Shown in pieces: positions 1-9,202 of a stretch of DNA of 64,000 bases (position 1 is its first letter; every line of letters begins with the position of its first letter). The position numbers were made by a program, and so were the translations under genes. The stretch is taken from assembly GCA_002423155.1 (NCBI GenBank), contig DIUV01000044.1, positions 75,461 to 139,460 on the forward strand, written 5' to 3'. The notes beneath the pieces are model-generated. The model saw nothing but the letters and a program-made list of their open reading frames with translations, did not search any database and was not told the origin of the DNA. The stretch comes from Alphaproteobacteria bacterium UBA6149 (GTDB lineage: Bacteria; Pseudomonadota; Alphaproteobacteria; Rickettsiales; UBA998).

Positions 1-1164
1 GCCGATCTAAGCATTAGCCTACCGCCTGCGGCAACAATCAATGATTGGCAACAAGAAGGGGGTAACGCGCAGCATAATATTGCTCCGATTGCGGCTAATT
101 TAAATTTTACCCTCACAAATTCCATAAAAATTGGCGAAGGTAATGGCTGGAGCTCTGCACTTGCCCCTGCACCTGTGGTTTCCCAGCAGGCAGTTTTTGC
201 CATGGATGCCAAAGGTTATATCAGCGCTCATGACCGCAAAGATATTAACCAGATATTATGGAAAAGCGAAGCGGCAGCCAACCCCGAAAGCAAATTGGCA
301 GGTGGCGGTTTAGCCCTACATGATGATAAACTATATGTTGCCACAGGTGCTGGCGATGTGTTGGCACTAGAAAGCAAGAACGGCAAAGTTATTTGGAAAA
401 AATCGCTAAGAATCCCTGCCCGTTCAGCTCCCACTATCTCTGACACGGGAGTATATGTTATCACCGCCAATAGTGAAATATTTGCGCTGGATATTGCAAC
501 AGGAGAGTTACGTTGGCAACATAAAGGCATCCAAGAAACGGCTAATTTGCTGGGCGCGGTTCCTCCTGCTTTGAGCGAGAATTTAGTGATTGCCAATTAT
601 CCTTCAGGCGAGATTTACGCGCTTGACCAATCTGACGGCAGTGTGCGCTGGCAAGATTCCTTATTATTGCCCGAACATACCCAGGCTTTAGGCGTATTTT
701 CTGGTTCGGGTGGTGCGCCTATTTTGGCTAATGGCGGAGTGTTCTCGGTTAGTGGCAATGGCTTACTCGCTGCCAATGTTTTAGAAACAGGATTACGCAT
801 CTGGGAGCGTCCTTTATCTTCTAACTGCACTCCTTGGTTGGGGGGCGAATTTTTATATGTGATTAGTACCACGGGTGAGTTAGTAGCCACTCATGCAAGA
901 GATGGTCGCATAAAATGGACGAGTGATATTTCAGAACTAATTGGTAAATCTCCAGAAATTATTGCGCACACTAAGGGTCCATATATCATTGGCGGACAAT
1001 TATTAGTTATCCCCAGCAAGGGCGAATGGTTGGCATTCTCACCAACAGATGGAAAGCTAACCGCACGCTATAAGGTTCAAGATGGCATCGCCGCCCACGC
1101 CGCCTTTGCCGATAATTCGCTTTTTGCCGTAATGCAAAATGGCACTTTAATAGAAGTAAAATAA
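1..1164 (+). CDS. BamB-like PQQ beta-propeller protein (5' partial)
   Basis: The frame is open from the first base, so the start lies upstream; 387 codons are visible. The protein is a series of PQQ/BamB-type beta-propeller blades, with recurring xLDxxxGxxxW signatures (ALDIATGELRW near visible residue 162, ALDQSDGSVRW near 207, HARDGRIKW near 300). BamB is the outer-membrane lipoprotein of the BAM complex that helps insert beta-barrel proteins. The signal peptide and lipobox would lie outside the window, so the lipoprotein nature cannot be checked. The gene directly precedes der with a 20-base gap on the same strand; bamB-der is a common proteobacterial pairing and supports the call. A periplasmic PQQ-dependent enzyme is the alternative, but no catalytic dehydrogenase motif is seen. 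Confidence 0.8.
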   Translation, partial: ADLSISLPPAATINDWQQEGGNAQHNIAPIAANLNFTLTNSIKIGEGNGWSSALAPAPVVSQQAVFAMDAKGYISAHDRKDINQILWKSEAAANPESKLAGGGLALHDDKLYVATGAGDVLALESKNGKVIWKKSLRIPARSAPTISDTGVYVITANSEIFALDIATGELRWQHKGIQETANLLGAVPPALSENLVIANYPSGEIYALDQSDGSVRWQDSLLLPEHTQALGVFSGSGGAPILANGGVFSVSGNGLLAANVLETGLRIWERPLSSNCTPWLGGEFLYVISTTGELVATHARDGRIKWTSDISELIGKSPEIIAHTKGPYIIGGQLLVIPSKGEWLAFSPTDGKLTARYKVQDGIAAHAAFADNSLFAVMQNGTLIEVK

Positions 1165-1184
1165 CCTTTTAAAAAATCAAAAAA

Positions 1185-2540
1185 ATGAAAAAATTAGCTA
1201 TCATTGGTCGCCCGAACGTAGGAAAATCTACTTTGTTCAATCGCTTAGTTGGAAAAAAACAAGCAATTGTCGATGATATGCCCGGAGTAACGCGTGACCG
1301 CAAGAAAGCTACCGGGCGCATTGGCCCCATGGAATTTTGGGTAACTGATACTCCCGGATTAGAAGATACCGACGAGCGCAACTTAGAAGGGCGTATGTTC
1401 GCCCAAAGTATGGCGGCTATTTATGAGTCTGATGCGGTATTATTAGTGGTGGATGCGCAAGCAGGGATTACGCCGCGTGATTGTTTCTTTGCGGAGTTAG
1501 TGCGTAAAACGGGCGTGAAAGTAATCCTCGCTGCCAATAAAGCCGAAGGTAAAAACGTGACTGCCGCTATCATTGCCGAATCTTGGCAATTGGGCTTTGG
1601 CGAGCCTATCCCTATTTCTGCCGAACATGGCGAAGGCATGGCCGATTTATACGAAGCCTTAGCCCCTTACTTAGAAGAAGAGGAAATTGAGGAAGAAGAT
1701 AATGGCGAAATCGTGGAAGTGGGGGATTCCTCGCATATTCACATCACCATTGCTGGACGACCTAACACGGGCAAATCTACCATGCTCAATAAATTATTGG
1801 GCGAAGAACGCGTATTAACTGGTCCCGAGGCAGGCGTAACCAGAGATGCGATTTCGGTGCCCTTTATGTATAAAGATCAGGCAATGCGGCTAGTCGATAC
1901 CGCAGGCATGCGCCGCAAAGCGCGGATTGAAGAAAAACTAGAAAAAATGTCGGTTTCCGAGACCACTCACGCCATTCGCTTTGCCCAAGTGGTGATTTTG
2001 GTAGTAGATGCCACACAACCATTTGAAAAACAGGACAATACCATTGCCTCACTAATTGAGCGCGAAGGTCGTGCTTGCGTAGTGGCGCTTAATAAATGGG
2101 ATTTAATTAAAGACAAAAAAGCATTGTTAGAAGACATTCAACATAAATTACTGGATGTAATGCCGAAAATGCGCGGTATTCCAGTTGTTCCCATTTCGGC
2201 GATGCGCGGCGAAGGGCTGGATAAATTAATGGAAGCCGCTATCCGAACTTTTCATTTATGGAACAAACGCTTGCCCACGGGCGAGCTAAATCGTTGGTTA
2301 GAAGATATTATCGCCGCGCATACGCCGCCTTTAGTAAAAGGTCGGCGCTGGAAAATTCGTTACGTAACCCAAGCAAAAACTCGCCCGCCGACTTTTGTTA
2401 TTTTTACCAATAATAAAGACGACGCCCCTGAAGATTATCTGCGTTATTTAGTGAATAATCTGCGCGAGCATTTCAAACTACCAGGCATCCCCTTGCGCTT
2501 GTTACTGCGTACCAGCAAAAATCCCTTTGTGGATAAATAG
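1185..2540 (+). CDS. der: ribosome biogenesis GTPase Der (EngA)
   Basis: Der is an essential double GTPase acting in late maturation of the 50S ribosomal subunit. Both G domains are visible. The first has the P-loop GRPNVGKST near residue 8 and DTPG near 55; the second has GRPNTGKST near residue 190, DTAG near 237 and NKWD near 305. A C-terminal KH-like domain follows (GRRWKIRYVTQAKTRPP). The 451-residue length is normal. An acidic linker rich in Glu joins the two G domains, as is usual. The start is the ATG just after an A-rich leader with a weak ribosome site. It probably forms an operon with the upstream bamB-like gene and with rnr 15 bases downstream. Confidence 0.97.
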   Translation: MKKLAIIGRPNVGKSTLFNRLVGKKQAIVDDMPGVTRDRKKATGRIGPMEFWVTDTPGLEDTDERNLEGRMFAQSMAAIYESDAVLLVVDAQAGITPRDCFFAELVRKTGVKVILAANKAEGKNVTAAIIAESWQLGFGEPIPISAEHGEGMADLYEALAPYLEEEEIEEEDNGEIVEVGDSSHIHITIAGRPNTGKSTMLNKLLGEERVLTGPEAGVTRDAISVPFMYKDQAMRLVDTAGMRRKARIEEKLEKMSVSETTHAIRFAQVVILVVDATQPFEKQDNTIASLIEREGRACVVALNKWDLIKDKKALLEDIQHKLLDVMPKMRGIPVVPISAMRGEGLDKLMEAAIRTFHLWNKRLPTGELNRWLEDIIAAHTPPLVKGRRWKIRYVTQAKTRPPTFVIFTNNKDDAPEDYLRYLVNNLREHFKLPGIPLRLLLRTSKNPFVDK

Positions 2541-2555
2541 TTTACATTATGAGCC

Positions 2556-4640
2556 ATGTTTAAAGCAAAAAAATCCTCGCATCCTGCCGCTCGTAATTAT
2601 AAATCACGAGAAAAGAATAATGCGGATACAAAAAAATCTTCGGTGTCTTTGTTAGATATTGTGGGCTTAAGCGCAGATGGAGAATTAATTGCCCAAGCAG
2701 CAAAAACCGATGAACGCCGCGAGCCCGAACGGATTATAGTTCTGCCGGCAAAACAAGGTTTAGCAGCAGCAATTGGTGATAGAGTTTTAGCGCGAGTGCA
2801 CAAAAATGATGGCATACTCACCGCCCAAATAATGAAAATTCTACCGAAGGCAACGACGCAAACTGTGCTGGGAGTTTTTACGCCCAATAAATATGGCGGC
2901 ATGGTCGAGCCAGTGGATCGTAAGAATCATAATAGCTACAGCATTGCCCCAGAATTTTGTGGTGGAGCGACCGCGGGTGAGTTAGTGGAAATTGATCCCC
3001 AGAATGCATCTAATCGTCGTTTAGGGGCACGCCCTGCACGGATAGTTAAATGTTTGGGGGCGTTGGATAATCCTCACGCGTTTAGTACGATTGCTATTCA
3101 TAAACAAGAAATACCAAATATGTTCCCAGAAGCGGCAATTAAGGAAGCGGAAAATGCCCTGCCGCCAGTTTTGTCTGCTGGGCGGGAAGATTTGCGAGAT
3201 GTACCATTTATCACGATTGACGGTGAAGATGCGCGCGATTTTGATGATGCCGTTTTTGCTCAAACAGATGCACAAAATCCTAAGAATTGGCGATTATTGG
3301 TGGCGATTGCCGATGTGGCTTATTATGTGCGCCCTAATTCTGCCTTGGATAGGGAGGCTTTTTTGCGGGGAAATTCCGTATATTTCCCGGATTTAGTCGT
3401 GCCTATGTTGCCCGAGGCTTTGTCAAATGGGTTATGCTCATTAAAGCCTAATGAGGATAGATATTGTCTGGTCGCGGAAATTTTTATTGATGAAAATGGG
3501 CAAATGTTGCGGCATAAATTTATGCGCGCGATTATGCGCTCGGTAGCGCGTAGGACTTATAATGATTTGCAAGCAGAATTTGATGAAAACCGTTCCAGTG
3601 AAATAGTAAAAAATCTTTATGATGCCTATAGTTGCCTGCAACGCAGCATCGAAATTCGTGGTCCGCTAGATTTGAATCTACCCGAATATAAAGTGAGTTT
3701 GAATGAGCAAGGGCAAGTAGCAAATATTCAAAAAGTCAGTGGTTTAACCAGCCATAAATTGATTGAAGCTTTTATGATTGCTGCCAATATTGCCGCGGCG
3801 GATACGCTTTGTGCTAGTGGCTCGGATAAGCATGGCGGCATATTTCGGGTGCATGAAGCGCCCGATTTAACCAAATTGGGAACTTTGCGGGATATTCTCA
3901 AAATTAGTGGCTATAAATTAGATATGAGTGGCTCAGCACACGCAAAAAACTTTAACCGTATTTTGCGTTTAGCCGAAGAGCGCGGCGAAGAAGCAATTAT
4001 TCATACCGCCGTATTGCGCAGCCAAATGCAGGCTTATTATGCCGCGCATAATAAAGGGCATTTTGGGTTGGCACTGGGTTCTTATTGCCATTTCACGTCG
4101 CCTATTCGCCGTTATGCCGATTTGATTGTACATCGCAGCCTGATTGCAAAACATAAATGGGGCAGTCTGGTTAATGATATAAATGATGGAATAACCCCAG
4201 AAGAAACCAGTAATTTAGAGCAAATTAGCGAGCATATTTCCACTACCGAACGCCGCGCCATGTTGGCAGAACGTGATGCGATGGATCGTTATAAAACCGC
4301 TTTTCTGGCAGATAAAGTCGGCGCTGTTTTTGATGCGCGTATTTCTGGCATTGGTAGTTCAGGGTTTTTTGTAACTTTAGAAGAAACGGGAGCGGATGGT
4401 TATGTGCCCAAAAACAGTTTGCTCGATGATTTTTATATTTTTGATATAAAAACCAATCGCTTGAAAGGGCGCAAACACGGAAAAGTTTTTTTTGCGGGTA
4501 TGCGTCTAAGGGTGGTGCTGGATATGGCGGATGTTTCTACAGGTTCCATGCGTTTTTCTTTGGCGGGGCAGGAGAGAAATTCATCTGGTTCTGCTGCTCA
4601 TAAGTTGGGTGCCCCGAAAAAGCGGCGGAAGAAATTTTAA
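2556..4640 (+). CDS. rnr: ribonuclease R
   Basis: RNase R is a processive 3'-5' exoribonuclease that degrades structured RNA. At 694 residues it is shorter than the ~810-residue E. coli enzyme. Cold-shock-like OB domains come first. The RNB catalytic domain begins near residue 220 with the metal-binding DGEDARDFDDAV motif, and the typical HFTSPIRRYADLIVHR block lies near residue 505. A C-terminal S1 domain follows, ending in a basic tail (KLGAPKKRRKKF) typical of RNase R. The gene follows der by 15 bases. In many alphaproteobacteria rnr lies next to topA; that is not seen here. Confidence 0.95.
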   Translation: MFKAKKSSHPAARNYKSREKNNADTKKSSVSLLDIVGLSADGELIAQAAKTDERREPERIIVLPAKQGLAAAIGDRVLARVHKNDGILTAQIMKILPKATTQTVLGVFTPNKYGGMVEPVDRKNHNSYSIAPEFCGGATAGELVEIDPQNASNRRLGARPARIVKCLGALDNPHAFSTIAIHKQEIPNMFPEAAIKEAENALPPVLSAGREDLRDVPFITIDGEDARDFDDAVFAQTDAQNPKNWRLLVAIADVAYYVRPNSALDREAFLRGNSVYFPDLVVPMLPEALSNGLCSLKPNEDRYCLVAEIFIDENGQMLRHKFMRAIMRSVARRTYNDLQAEFDENRSSEIVKNLYDAYSCLQRSIEIRGPLDLNLPEYKVSLNEQGQVANIQKVSGLTSHKLIEAFMIAANIAAADTLCASGSDKHGGIFRVHEAPDLTKLGTLRDILKISGYKLDMSGSAHAKNFNRILRLAEERGEEAIIHTAVLRSQMQAYYAAHNKGHFGLALGSYCHFTSPIRRYADLIVHRSLIAKHKWGSLVNDINDGITPEETSNLEQISEHISTTERRAMLAERDAMDRYKTAFLADKVGAVFDARISGIGSSGFFVTLEETGADGYVPKNSLLDDFYIFDIKTNRLKGRKHGKVFFAGMRLRVVLDMADVSTGSMRFSLAGQERNSSGSAAHKLGAPKKRRKKF

Positions 4641-4650
4641 TTGTTAACAT

Positions 4651-4678
4651 GAATACATAAAATAGAATACATAAAATA
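4651..4678 (+). repeat. exact 14-bp tandem duplication
   Basis: The 14-mer gaatacataaaata occurs twice in immediate tandem in the spacer after rnr. The rest of the 188-base spacer is AT-rich, with no other gene or clear terminator. It is probably simple slippage. Confidence 0.7.
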
Positions 4679-4828
4679 GTTGATTTTTATCAATTTAATC
4701 TTTATATATCGCTTGCTTTTTGTATATCTGTCTATTGGGTAGATATTTCTAACTGGGTTGATTTTTAACCCATTCTTTGCTGCATGTGCAGTTTATCCTG
4801 TTGGTATTAGCTACCGAGGAGTTTTTTT

Positions 4829-5248
4829 ATGTTGTATCTTATCGCAGGTGTTGTTCTTCTTGCATTCGCTGCTGTAGAATCTAATTGTTGCGCAAAAAAA
4901 GCCAAACAATTGGATGCAGAAGCTTTGTTGATGCAAGAGAAATTCTTGGAAAAAATTTCTGATGCAAAAGGGGTGAGCTTAGAGTTCTTGGAATTGGCGG
5001 GTATTCCCACTCCGAATACTATTATTCTACATGGTGGAGGACGGCGGTTGGAGTTTCCTTCTGATAAAACGGTTTCCTTAGTTGTTGATGCAAAAAATAT
5101 GGAAATAGTTTGGTCGGATGAAGATTCAGGCGTGGTTAATCGGGTGCATATAGAATTTCATGCCCGTTTGGTGCGACCATATTTCTTTGTATGCTTGCCT
5201 ACTTTCATTGATAAGGAAGTACGCTGCATTCGTTCAGTAAGTTGCTAA
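4829..5248 (+). CDS. hypothetical membrane-anchored protein
   Basis: This is a 139-residue protein that I do not recognise. It starts with a hydrophobic segment (MLYLIAGVVLLAFAAVES) that looks like a membrane anchor or uncleaved signal, followed at once by two Cys (SNCCAKK) and a short charged helix (KQLDAEALLMQEKFLEKI). The remainder looks beta-rich, with VSLVVDAKNMEIVW and a C-terminal half carrying further Cys. The start is well supported by GAGGAG about 8 bases before the ATG. The Cys pair does not fit a lipobox well, so a lipoprotein is unlikely. It appears monocistronic and ends in a hairpin shared with the convergent methyltransferase gene. Confidence 0.65.
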   Translation: MLYLIAGVVLLAFAAVESNCCAKKAKQLDAEALLMQEKFLEKISDAKGVSLEFLELAGIPTPNTIILHGGGRRLEFPSDKTVSLVVDAKNMEIVWSDEDSGVVNRVHIEFHARLVRPYFFVCLPTFIDKEVRCIRSVSC

Positions 5249-5253
5249 CAAGT

Positions 5254-5280
5254 TGATGGTGGTTGCGTGCAACCATCATC
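5254..5280. terminator. hairpin between convergent genes
   Basis: The 12-base arms gatggtggttgc and gcaaccatcatc pair with one mismatch around a two-to-three-base loop. There is no T-tract, so this may be only a weak or bidirectional terminator. It overlaps the stop of the minus-strand methyltransferase gene. Confidence 0.4.
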
Positions 5281-6358
5281 ATTCCATGCCGCCTAAAATT
5301 ATGCGTGCATCACTGCAAAATCCCAAAGCTTTAAATAAAGTACCCATTTCCAGTGGAGACACTAAGCGGTTGATGCTATTAAGTATTTCCCCTGCTTGCT
5401 TGCCGCTGGCGGCTGCCTGTATCAGGTTGCGCGTGCGAATTTCGGCGCCGAGTCTGGTTAATAATATTCCTTGGGGAATAACATCATAATTTGCCACCTG
5501 ATTTTCTTGTAATATTTCACGCAAGGCATCAAAATCTACGTGGGCGGTAATATCGGCTTCGCCAGCATCTTCTAATACAGGGTGAAACCCATGATTTTTT
5601 ACGGCTTGCAGGCTGTTGCCGTGGCTGCCGCCCGTATAACCATAATCTATGACTATACCGGCACCATGATATTTTTTGATATGTGAGGCAATTTGCCCCA
5701 TGATTACTCTTGCCGCGGGGCAAGTTTCGACGATTTCTTTGTCATCACTATAGGCTCCGCCTTTAACTAAGCGGATGCCCATTTGTTGAATAGAAAAAGC
5801 TAGTTTCTCAGGATTCTGTGGGTCTAAGCTAATCATTCGCTCACATAATCCTATATCAGTGCGGATAAATTGCCGAATAGGTAACGCGTCAAAAAACTCA
5901 TTGGCAACCGCCAACAAAGGCAAAGCAGGTAGTTGATTTAAGTTGGTTCTCCACAGAATATTATTATGGAGATGTTGCAAGCTGGCTTGTTGTTTCTCAC
6001 ACAGGACAGGGCTGGTTTCTATCATGATTACCTGCAAAGCCGCGTGGAAACCGGTGATTTTGGCAGTGCTGCGTAAAATATCCGCCATTAGAGTTCCGCG
6101 TCCGGGACCTAGTTCCAACAATATGCAAGGAGAGGGGCTGCCGAGTTGCAGCCAAACATCTGCCAAAAACGCACCCAATAATTCGCCAAAAATCTGGCTG
6201 ATTTCGGGGGCGGTAATAAAATCGCCTTTGCTTCCCAAAGGGTCTTTGCGCATATAATAGCCAAATTCGGGATGGGCAAGGCATAAATCCATATATTCAG
6301 CTACGGAAATCGAGCCCTGTTGGCGGATTTTGTCTTTGATAATTTGCTCTAAATTCAT
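5279..6358 (-). CDS. SAM-dependent methyltransferase, MidA/NDUFAF7 family
   Basis: This 359-residue protein belongs to the DUF185 family. The mitochondrial member NDUFAF7 methylates an arginine of a complex I subunit during assembly; the role in bacteria is less clear. The N-terminal family signature FGYYMRKDPLGSKGDF is near residue 31, followed by PEISQIFGELLGAF. The SAM-binding glycine motif is LELGPGRGTLMADIL near residue 81. The region after VIDYGYTGG near residue 237 completes the fold. The start codon overlaps the stop of lgt by 4 bases (ATGA), indicating translational coupling in an hldD-lgt-methyltransferase operon. lgt next to this family is a recurrent alphaproteobacterial arrangement. 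Confidence 0.9.
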   Translation of the reverse strand: MNLEQIIKDKIRQQGSISVAEYMDLCLAHPEFGYYMRKDPLGSKGDFITAPEISQIFGELLGAFLADVWLQLGSPSPCILLELGPGRGTLMADILRSTAKITGFHAALQVIMIETSPVLCEKQQASLQHLHNNILWRTNLNQLPALPLLAVANEFFDALPIRQFIRTDIGLCERMISLDPQNPEKLAFSIQQMGIRLVKGGAYSDDKEIVETCPAARVIMGQIASHIKKYHGAGIVIDYGYTGGSHGNSLQAVKNHGFHPVLEDAGEADITAHVDFDALREILQENQVANYDVIPQGILLTRLGAEIRTRNLIQAAASGKQAGEILNSINRLVSPLEMGTLFKALGFCSDARIILGGME

Positions 6359-7164
6359 AATTTATTTTTACGTAACAATAATACCATTCCTGCAATAATC
6401 ATGGGCAGGCACAGCCATTGCCCCATACTGAATCCGAGCGACAATAACCCTAATTGTGTATCTGGTTCGCGAGCATATTCGATGATAAAACGAAAAACTC
6501 CATAGCCAAGCAAGAAAACCCCACTTAGTAAACCAGTTCTTTTTAACGCAGGAGTATAGATTAAAAGAATAAGTAGAATCAGGAATAAGGCTAAACCTTC
6601 GGCACCAGCTTCGTATAATTGGCTAGGATGACGTGGAAGTTCCCCGCCGCGAGGAAAAACCATCCCCCAAGGATGAGTGGTTACACGCCCGAATAACTCA
6701 CCATTGACGAAATTTGCCAGTCTGCCAAAGAACAAACCAATGGGAGCCACACAAGCAACCGCGTCCATTAATTGAATGAAATTTATTTTTTGTGCGCGGG
6801 CAAATAGCCAGAAAGAAATGATAACTCCCAGCATTCCGCCATGAAAGGACATGCCGCCTTGCCAAATTTTTAAAGCTTCTAGCCAATGCTCGGCATAATA
6901 GCTGTTATTATAGAATAAAACATAACCCAGACGACCGCCCAGCATGATGCCCAGCACTGCCCAGCCAATCATATCCTCACGGATTTTAGCAGTGGTAATG
7001 GGAGCTTCCCTACGGTTTTCTATTTTACCCAAATACCACCAACCCAATAAAATTCCCCCAATATAAGCAAGCGCATACCAACGTATCGCCAGTGGACCTA
7101 AATGAATAGCTACTGGGTCAAAAGCAGGGAAGATTAAGGGGCTAAGAGCAAGAGCGGATAACAT
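6355..7164 (-). CDS. lgt: prolipoprotein diacylglyceryl transferase
   Basis: Lgt transfers diacylglycerol from phosphatidylglycerol to the lipobox cysteine of prolipoproteins in the inner membrane. The 269-residue length and about seven hydrophobic segments are normal. Family motifs are present: YALAYIGGILLGWWY near residue 30, MSFHGG near 105 with the conserved His, and the Lgt signature GRLANFVNGELFGR near 147 with the essential Arg and Asn. The start ATG shares its A with the hldD stop (TAATG) and the stop overlaps the next start (ATGA), so the gene is the tightly coupled middle member of a three-gene operon. Confidence 0.97.
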   Translation of the reverse strand: MLSALALSPLIFPAFDPVAIHLGPLAIRWYALAYIGGILLGWWYLGKIENRREAPITTAKIREDMIGWAVLGIMLGGRLGYVLFYNNSYYAEHWLEALKIWQGGMSFHGGMLGVIISFWLFARAQKINFIQLMDAVACVAPIGLFFGRLANFVNGELFGRVTTHPWGMVFPRGGELPRHPSQLYEAGAEGLALFLILLILLIYTPALKRTGLLSGVFLLGYGVFRFIIEYAREPDTQLGLLSLGFSMGQWLCLPMIIAGMVLLLRKNKL

Positions 7165-8159
7165 TATAAATAATGATCTGGCTGTAATAAATAATTTTGT
7201 ACATAGTCAGCAATGCCCTCTTCTAGCGTAGAAAAAGGTATGTCATAACCTGCTGCAAGTAAACGATCCATCTTTGCTTCAGTAAAGTATTGATATTTAT
7301 CCTTTATTGCTTCAGGCATGTCAATATAATGAATGTTGGTTGGTTTGTTTACCGCTTTAAAAACTGCCTCGGCTAAGTCCTTGAAGCTACGTGCTTTACC
7401 GCTGCCTACGTTAAACAAGCCAGAAACTTGTGGATTTTCTAATAACCACAGCACTACATTGGCGCAATCTTTTACATAAACAAAATCACGCAACTGTCCG
7501 CCATCGGCATATTCTTTATTATAAGATTTAAATAATTTTACCGCCAAACCTTCCCGCGCATGGGGGAAAATTTGTAAGGCAACGCTGCGTTGCTCCGCCT
7601 TATGATATTCATTGGGACCATAGACATTAAAGAATTTCAAACCCACCGATTGGAGCGGCTGCAATTCGCCAAAAGATTTAGTGCGAGCTATATAATAATC
7701 AAATGCACATTGGCTCCAAGCTTGGGTGTGCAATGGTCTTAGTTTTTGTAAATATTCCAATGAATCATCATCATCAAAACCATGTTCTCCTGCGCCATAG
7801 GTAGAGGCAGAAGAAGCATAGATAAAGCGTTTTTTGTTTTCAATACACCAGTTACGCAATACTTTTGAGAAAGACACGTTGTTTTCTAGCGCCAAGTTAG
7901 AATTAGTTTCGGTAGTGGAGGCAACGCCGCCCATGTGAATGATGGCTTCTAACGTATCGGAATGCATTTCCAACCAATAAAATATTTCTCCCGGAGTGAT
8001 AAACTCATCAACCAGATGTTTCACATTATTGCGCCATTTATCGCCATTATCATAAGTGTCGCAAATTGCTATGCGGTCATTAGGATATTTAATGGTTAAA
8101 GCCGCAGCAATGTTCGAGCCAATAAAACCAGCACCACCAGTTACTAAATAAGTTTTCAT
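7164..8159 (-). CDS. hldD: ADP-glyceromanno-heptose 6-epimerase-like protein (HldD), altered active site
   Basis: HldD epimerises ADP-D-glycero- to ADP-L-glycero-manno-heptose for the LPS core. The 331-residue SDR-type protein has TGGAGFIGSN at the NAD site near residue 7, and FFNVYGPNEYHK near 165, which retains the catalytic Lys of the family. However, where the family has the YxxxK pair (VYGYSK in E. coli, from memory) this protein has TQAWSQ, so both Tyr and Lys read as Gln. The frame is intact around this point, so a frameshift is not the cause. I chose the internal ATG at 8159 because AAAGAGGAA lies 6 bases upstream; a start 8 codons earlier is possible. It is first in the operon with lgt. 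Confidence 0.85.
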   Translation of the reverse strand: MKTYLVTGGAGFIGSNIAAALTIKYPNDRIAICDTYDNGDKWRNNVKHLVDEFITPGEIFYWLEMHSDTLEAIIHMGGVASTTETNSNLALENNVSFSKVLRNWCIENKKRFIYASSASTYGAGEHGFDDDDSLEYLQKLRPLHTQAWSQCAFDYYIARTKSFGELQPLQSVGLKFFNVYGPNEYHKAEQRSVALQIFPHAREGLAVKLFKSYNKEYADGGQLRDFVYVKDCANVVLWLLENPQVSGLFNVGSGKARSFKDLAEAVFKAVNKPTNIHYIDMPEAIKDKYQYFTEAKMDRLLAAGYDIPFSTLEEGIADYVQNYLLQPDHYL

Positions 8160-8253
8160 ATCGTTCCTCTTTATTAGTTTCATGATACTGTAGATGACAA
8201 GTAATGAATATTGAGTTAATGATGATAATATATTTTATATTGAGGTTAAGTAA

Positions 8254-8484
8254 ATGCAAAAAGACAACAAATTATTTGAGGATATGGCACGCATGGCATC
8301 TGGTGCAGCAGGAGTGGTTTTTGATGCTAAGCGCGAGATGGAAGCCATGATTGCTGCACAATTTGAAAATTTATTAGCCAAAGCAGGCTATGTAAAGCGT
8401 GATGAATTTGAAGTGGTGCGCAAGATGGCACAAACTGCTTGTGAAGAAGTAGCAGAACTAAAGAAAAGACTGGATGAGGCGTAA
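8254..8484 (+). CDS. ubiK: UbiK-like accessory factor (BMFP domain)
   Basis: This 76-residue protein matches the BMFP/YqiC (UbiK) family, whose E. coli member binds UbiJ and supports aerobic ubiquinone biosynthesis. It shows the family layout: an N-terminal helix with FEDMARMASGAAGVVFDAKRE and a C-terminal coiled coil with the family core KAGYVKRDEFEVV followed by EEVAELKKRLDE. The predicted product is cytosolic, helical and probably trimeric. GAGG lies about 8 bases before the ATG. It diverges from hldD and converges on gmk. Family length is usually 75-90 residues. Confidence 0.85.
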   Translation: MQKDNKLFEDMARMASGAAGVVFDAKREMEAMIAAQFENLLAKAGYVKRDEFEVVRKMAQTACEEVAELKKRLDEA

Positions 8485-8551
8485 CAATCATCAATTAAAA
8501 CTTCTGCATAATCCACAGGAAGCTTGTTTAAGCGGTTCTTATGCTTTTACA

Positions 8552-9202
8552 TCACATATTTTTAACAAACTCGGGCAGGCTAGTCTGACGTACTCTTTTG
8601 TTGCGCTCTGCTTTTAATATATGCACAATTTGCGCTAAAGTGGCGTCAACATCCTGATTTATGACTACATAATCATATTCATTCCAATGCGCCATTTCAT
8701 CTGCTGCTTTTTCCATGCGATGTTTTACTACTTCGTCGCTGTCTTGTGCACGTGAACGTAAGCGATTTTCTAGCTCACGCATGGAGGGAGGGAGAATAAA
8801 TACGCTAACTAAATCATCGCGGCAACATTGCGCTAGTTGACGTGTTCCCTGCCAATCAATATCAAACAAAACATCTTGACCAGAAGCCAAAGCCGCATTT
8901 ACAAAATCAGCAGGAGTGCCATAACTATTGCCAAAAACTGTAGCAAATTCCAGCAACTCGCCGGCTTTTGCCATCTTATCAAAGGTCATTTGATCAACAA
9001 AACGATAATCCTCGCCGTTGACTTCCCCCAATCTTTGCGGACGGGTGGTTACTGAAACCGACATGGTGATGCCAGCTTCTTCTGCCAAAAGTCGCCGTGA
9101 TAAAGTAGTTTTTCCTGCTCCTGATGGCGAGGATAAAACAAACATGAATCCGCGCCTGAATCCAGTTAAAGATGTGTCAGTTAACGATTTGATATCTGAC
9201 AT
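8552..9202 (-). CDS. gmk: guanylate kinase
   Basis: Guanylate kinase phosphorylates GMP and dGMP to the diphosphates. The P-loop SSPSGAGKTTLSRRLL is near residue 24. The GMP-binding segment includes SVSVTTRPQRLGEVNGEDYRF near 47, and LFDIDWQGTRQL near 112 matches the family. The 216-residue length is normal with a slightly long N-terminus (MSDIKSLTDTSLTGFRRG). The start ATG shares a base with the stop of the upstream SCO-family gene (TAATG), so the two are co-transcribed, probably with translational coupling. Confidence 0.97.
   Translation of the reverse strand: MSDIKSLTDTSLTGFRRGFMFVLSSPSGAGKTTLSRRLLAEEAGITMSVSVTTRPQRLGEVNGEDYRFVDQMTFDKMAKAGELLEFATVFGNSYGTPADFVNAALASGQDVLFDIDWQGTRQLAQCCRDDLVSVFILPPSMRELENRLRSRAQDSDEVVKHRMEKAADEMAHWNEYDYVVINQDVDATLAQIVHILKAERNKRVRQTSLPEFVKNM

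Noticed and set aside
8485..8551. Short sequence AACTTCTGCATAATCC resembling the ends of the 41481 palindrome
   Set aside because: Only one short arm is present with no complementary partner nearby; too little to call a repeat.
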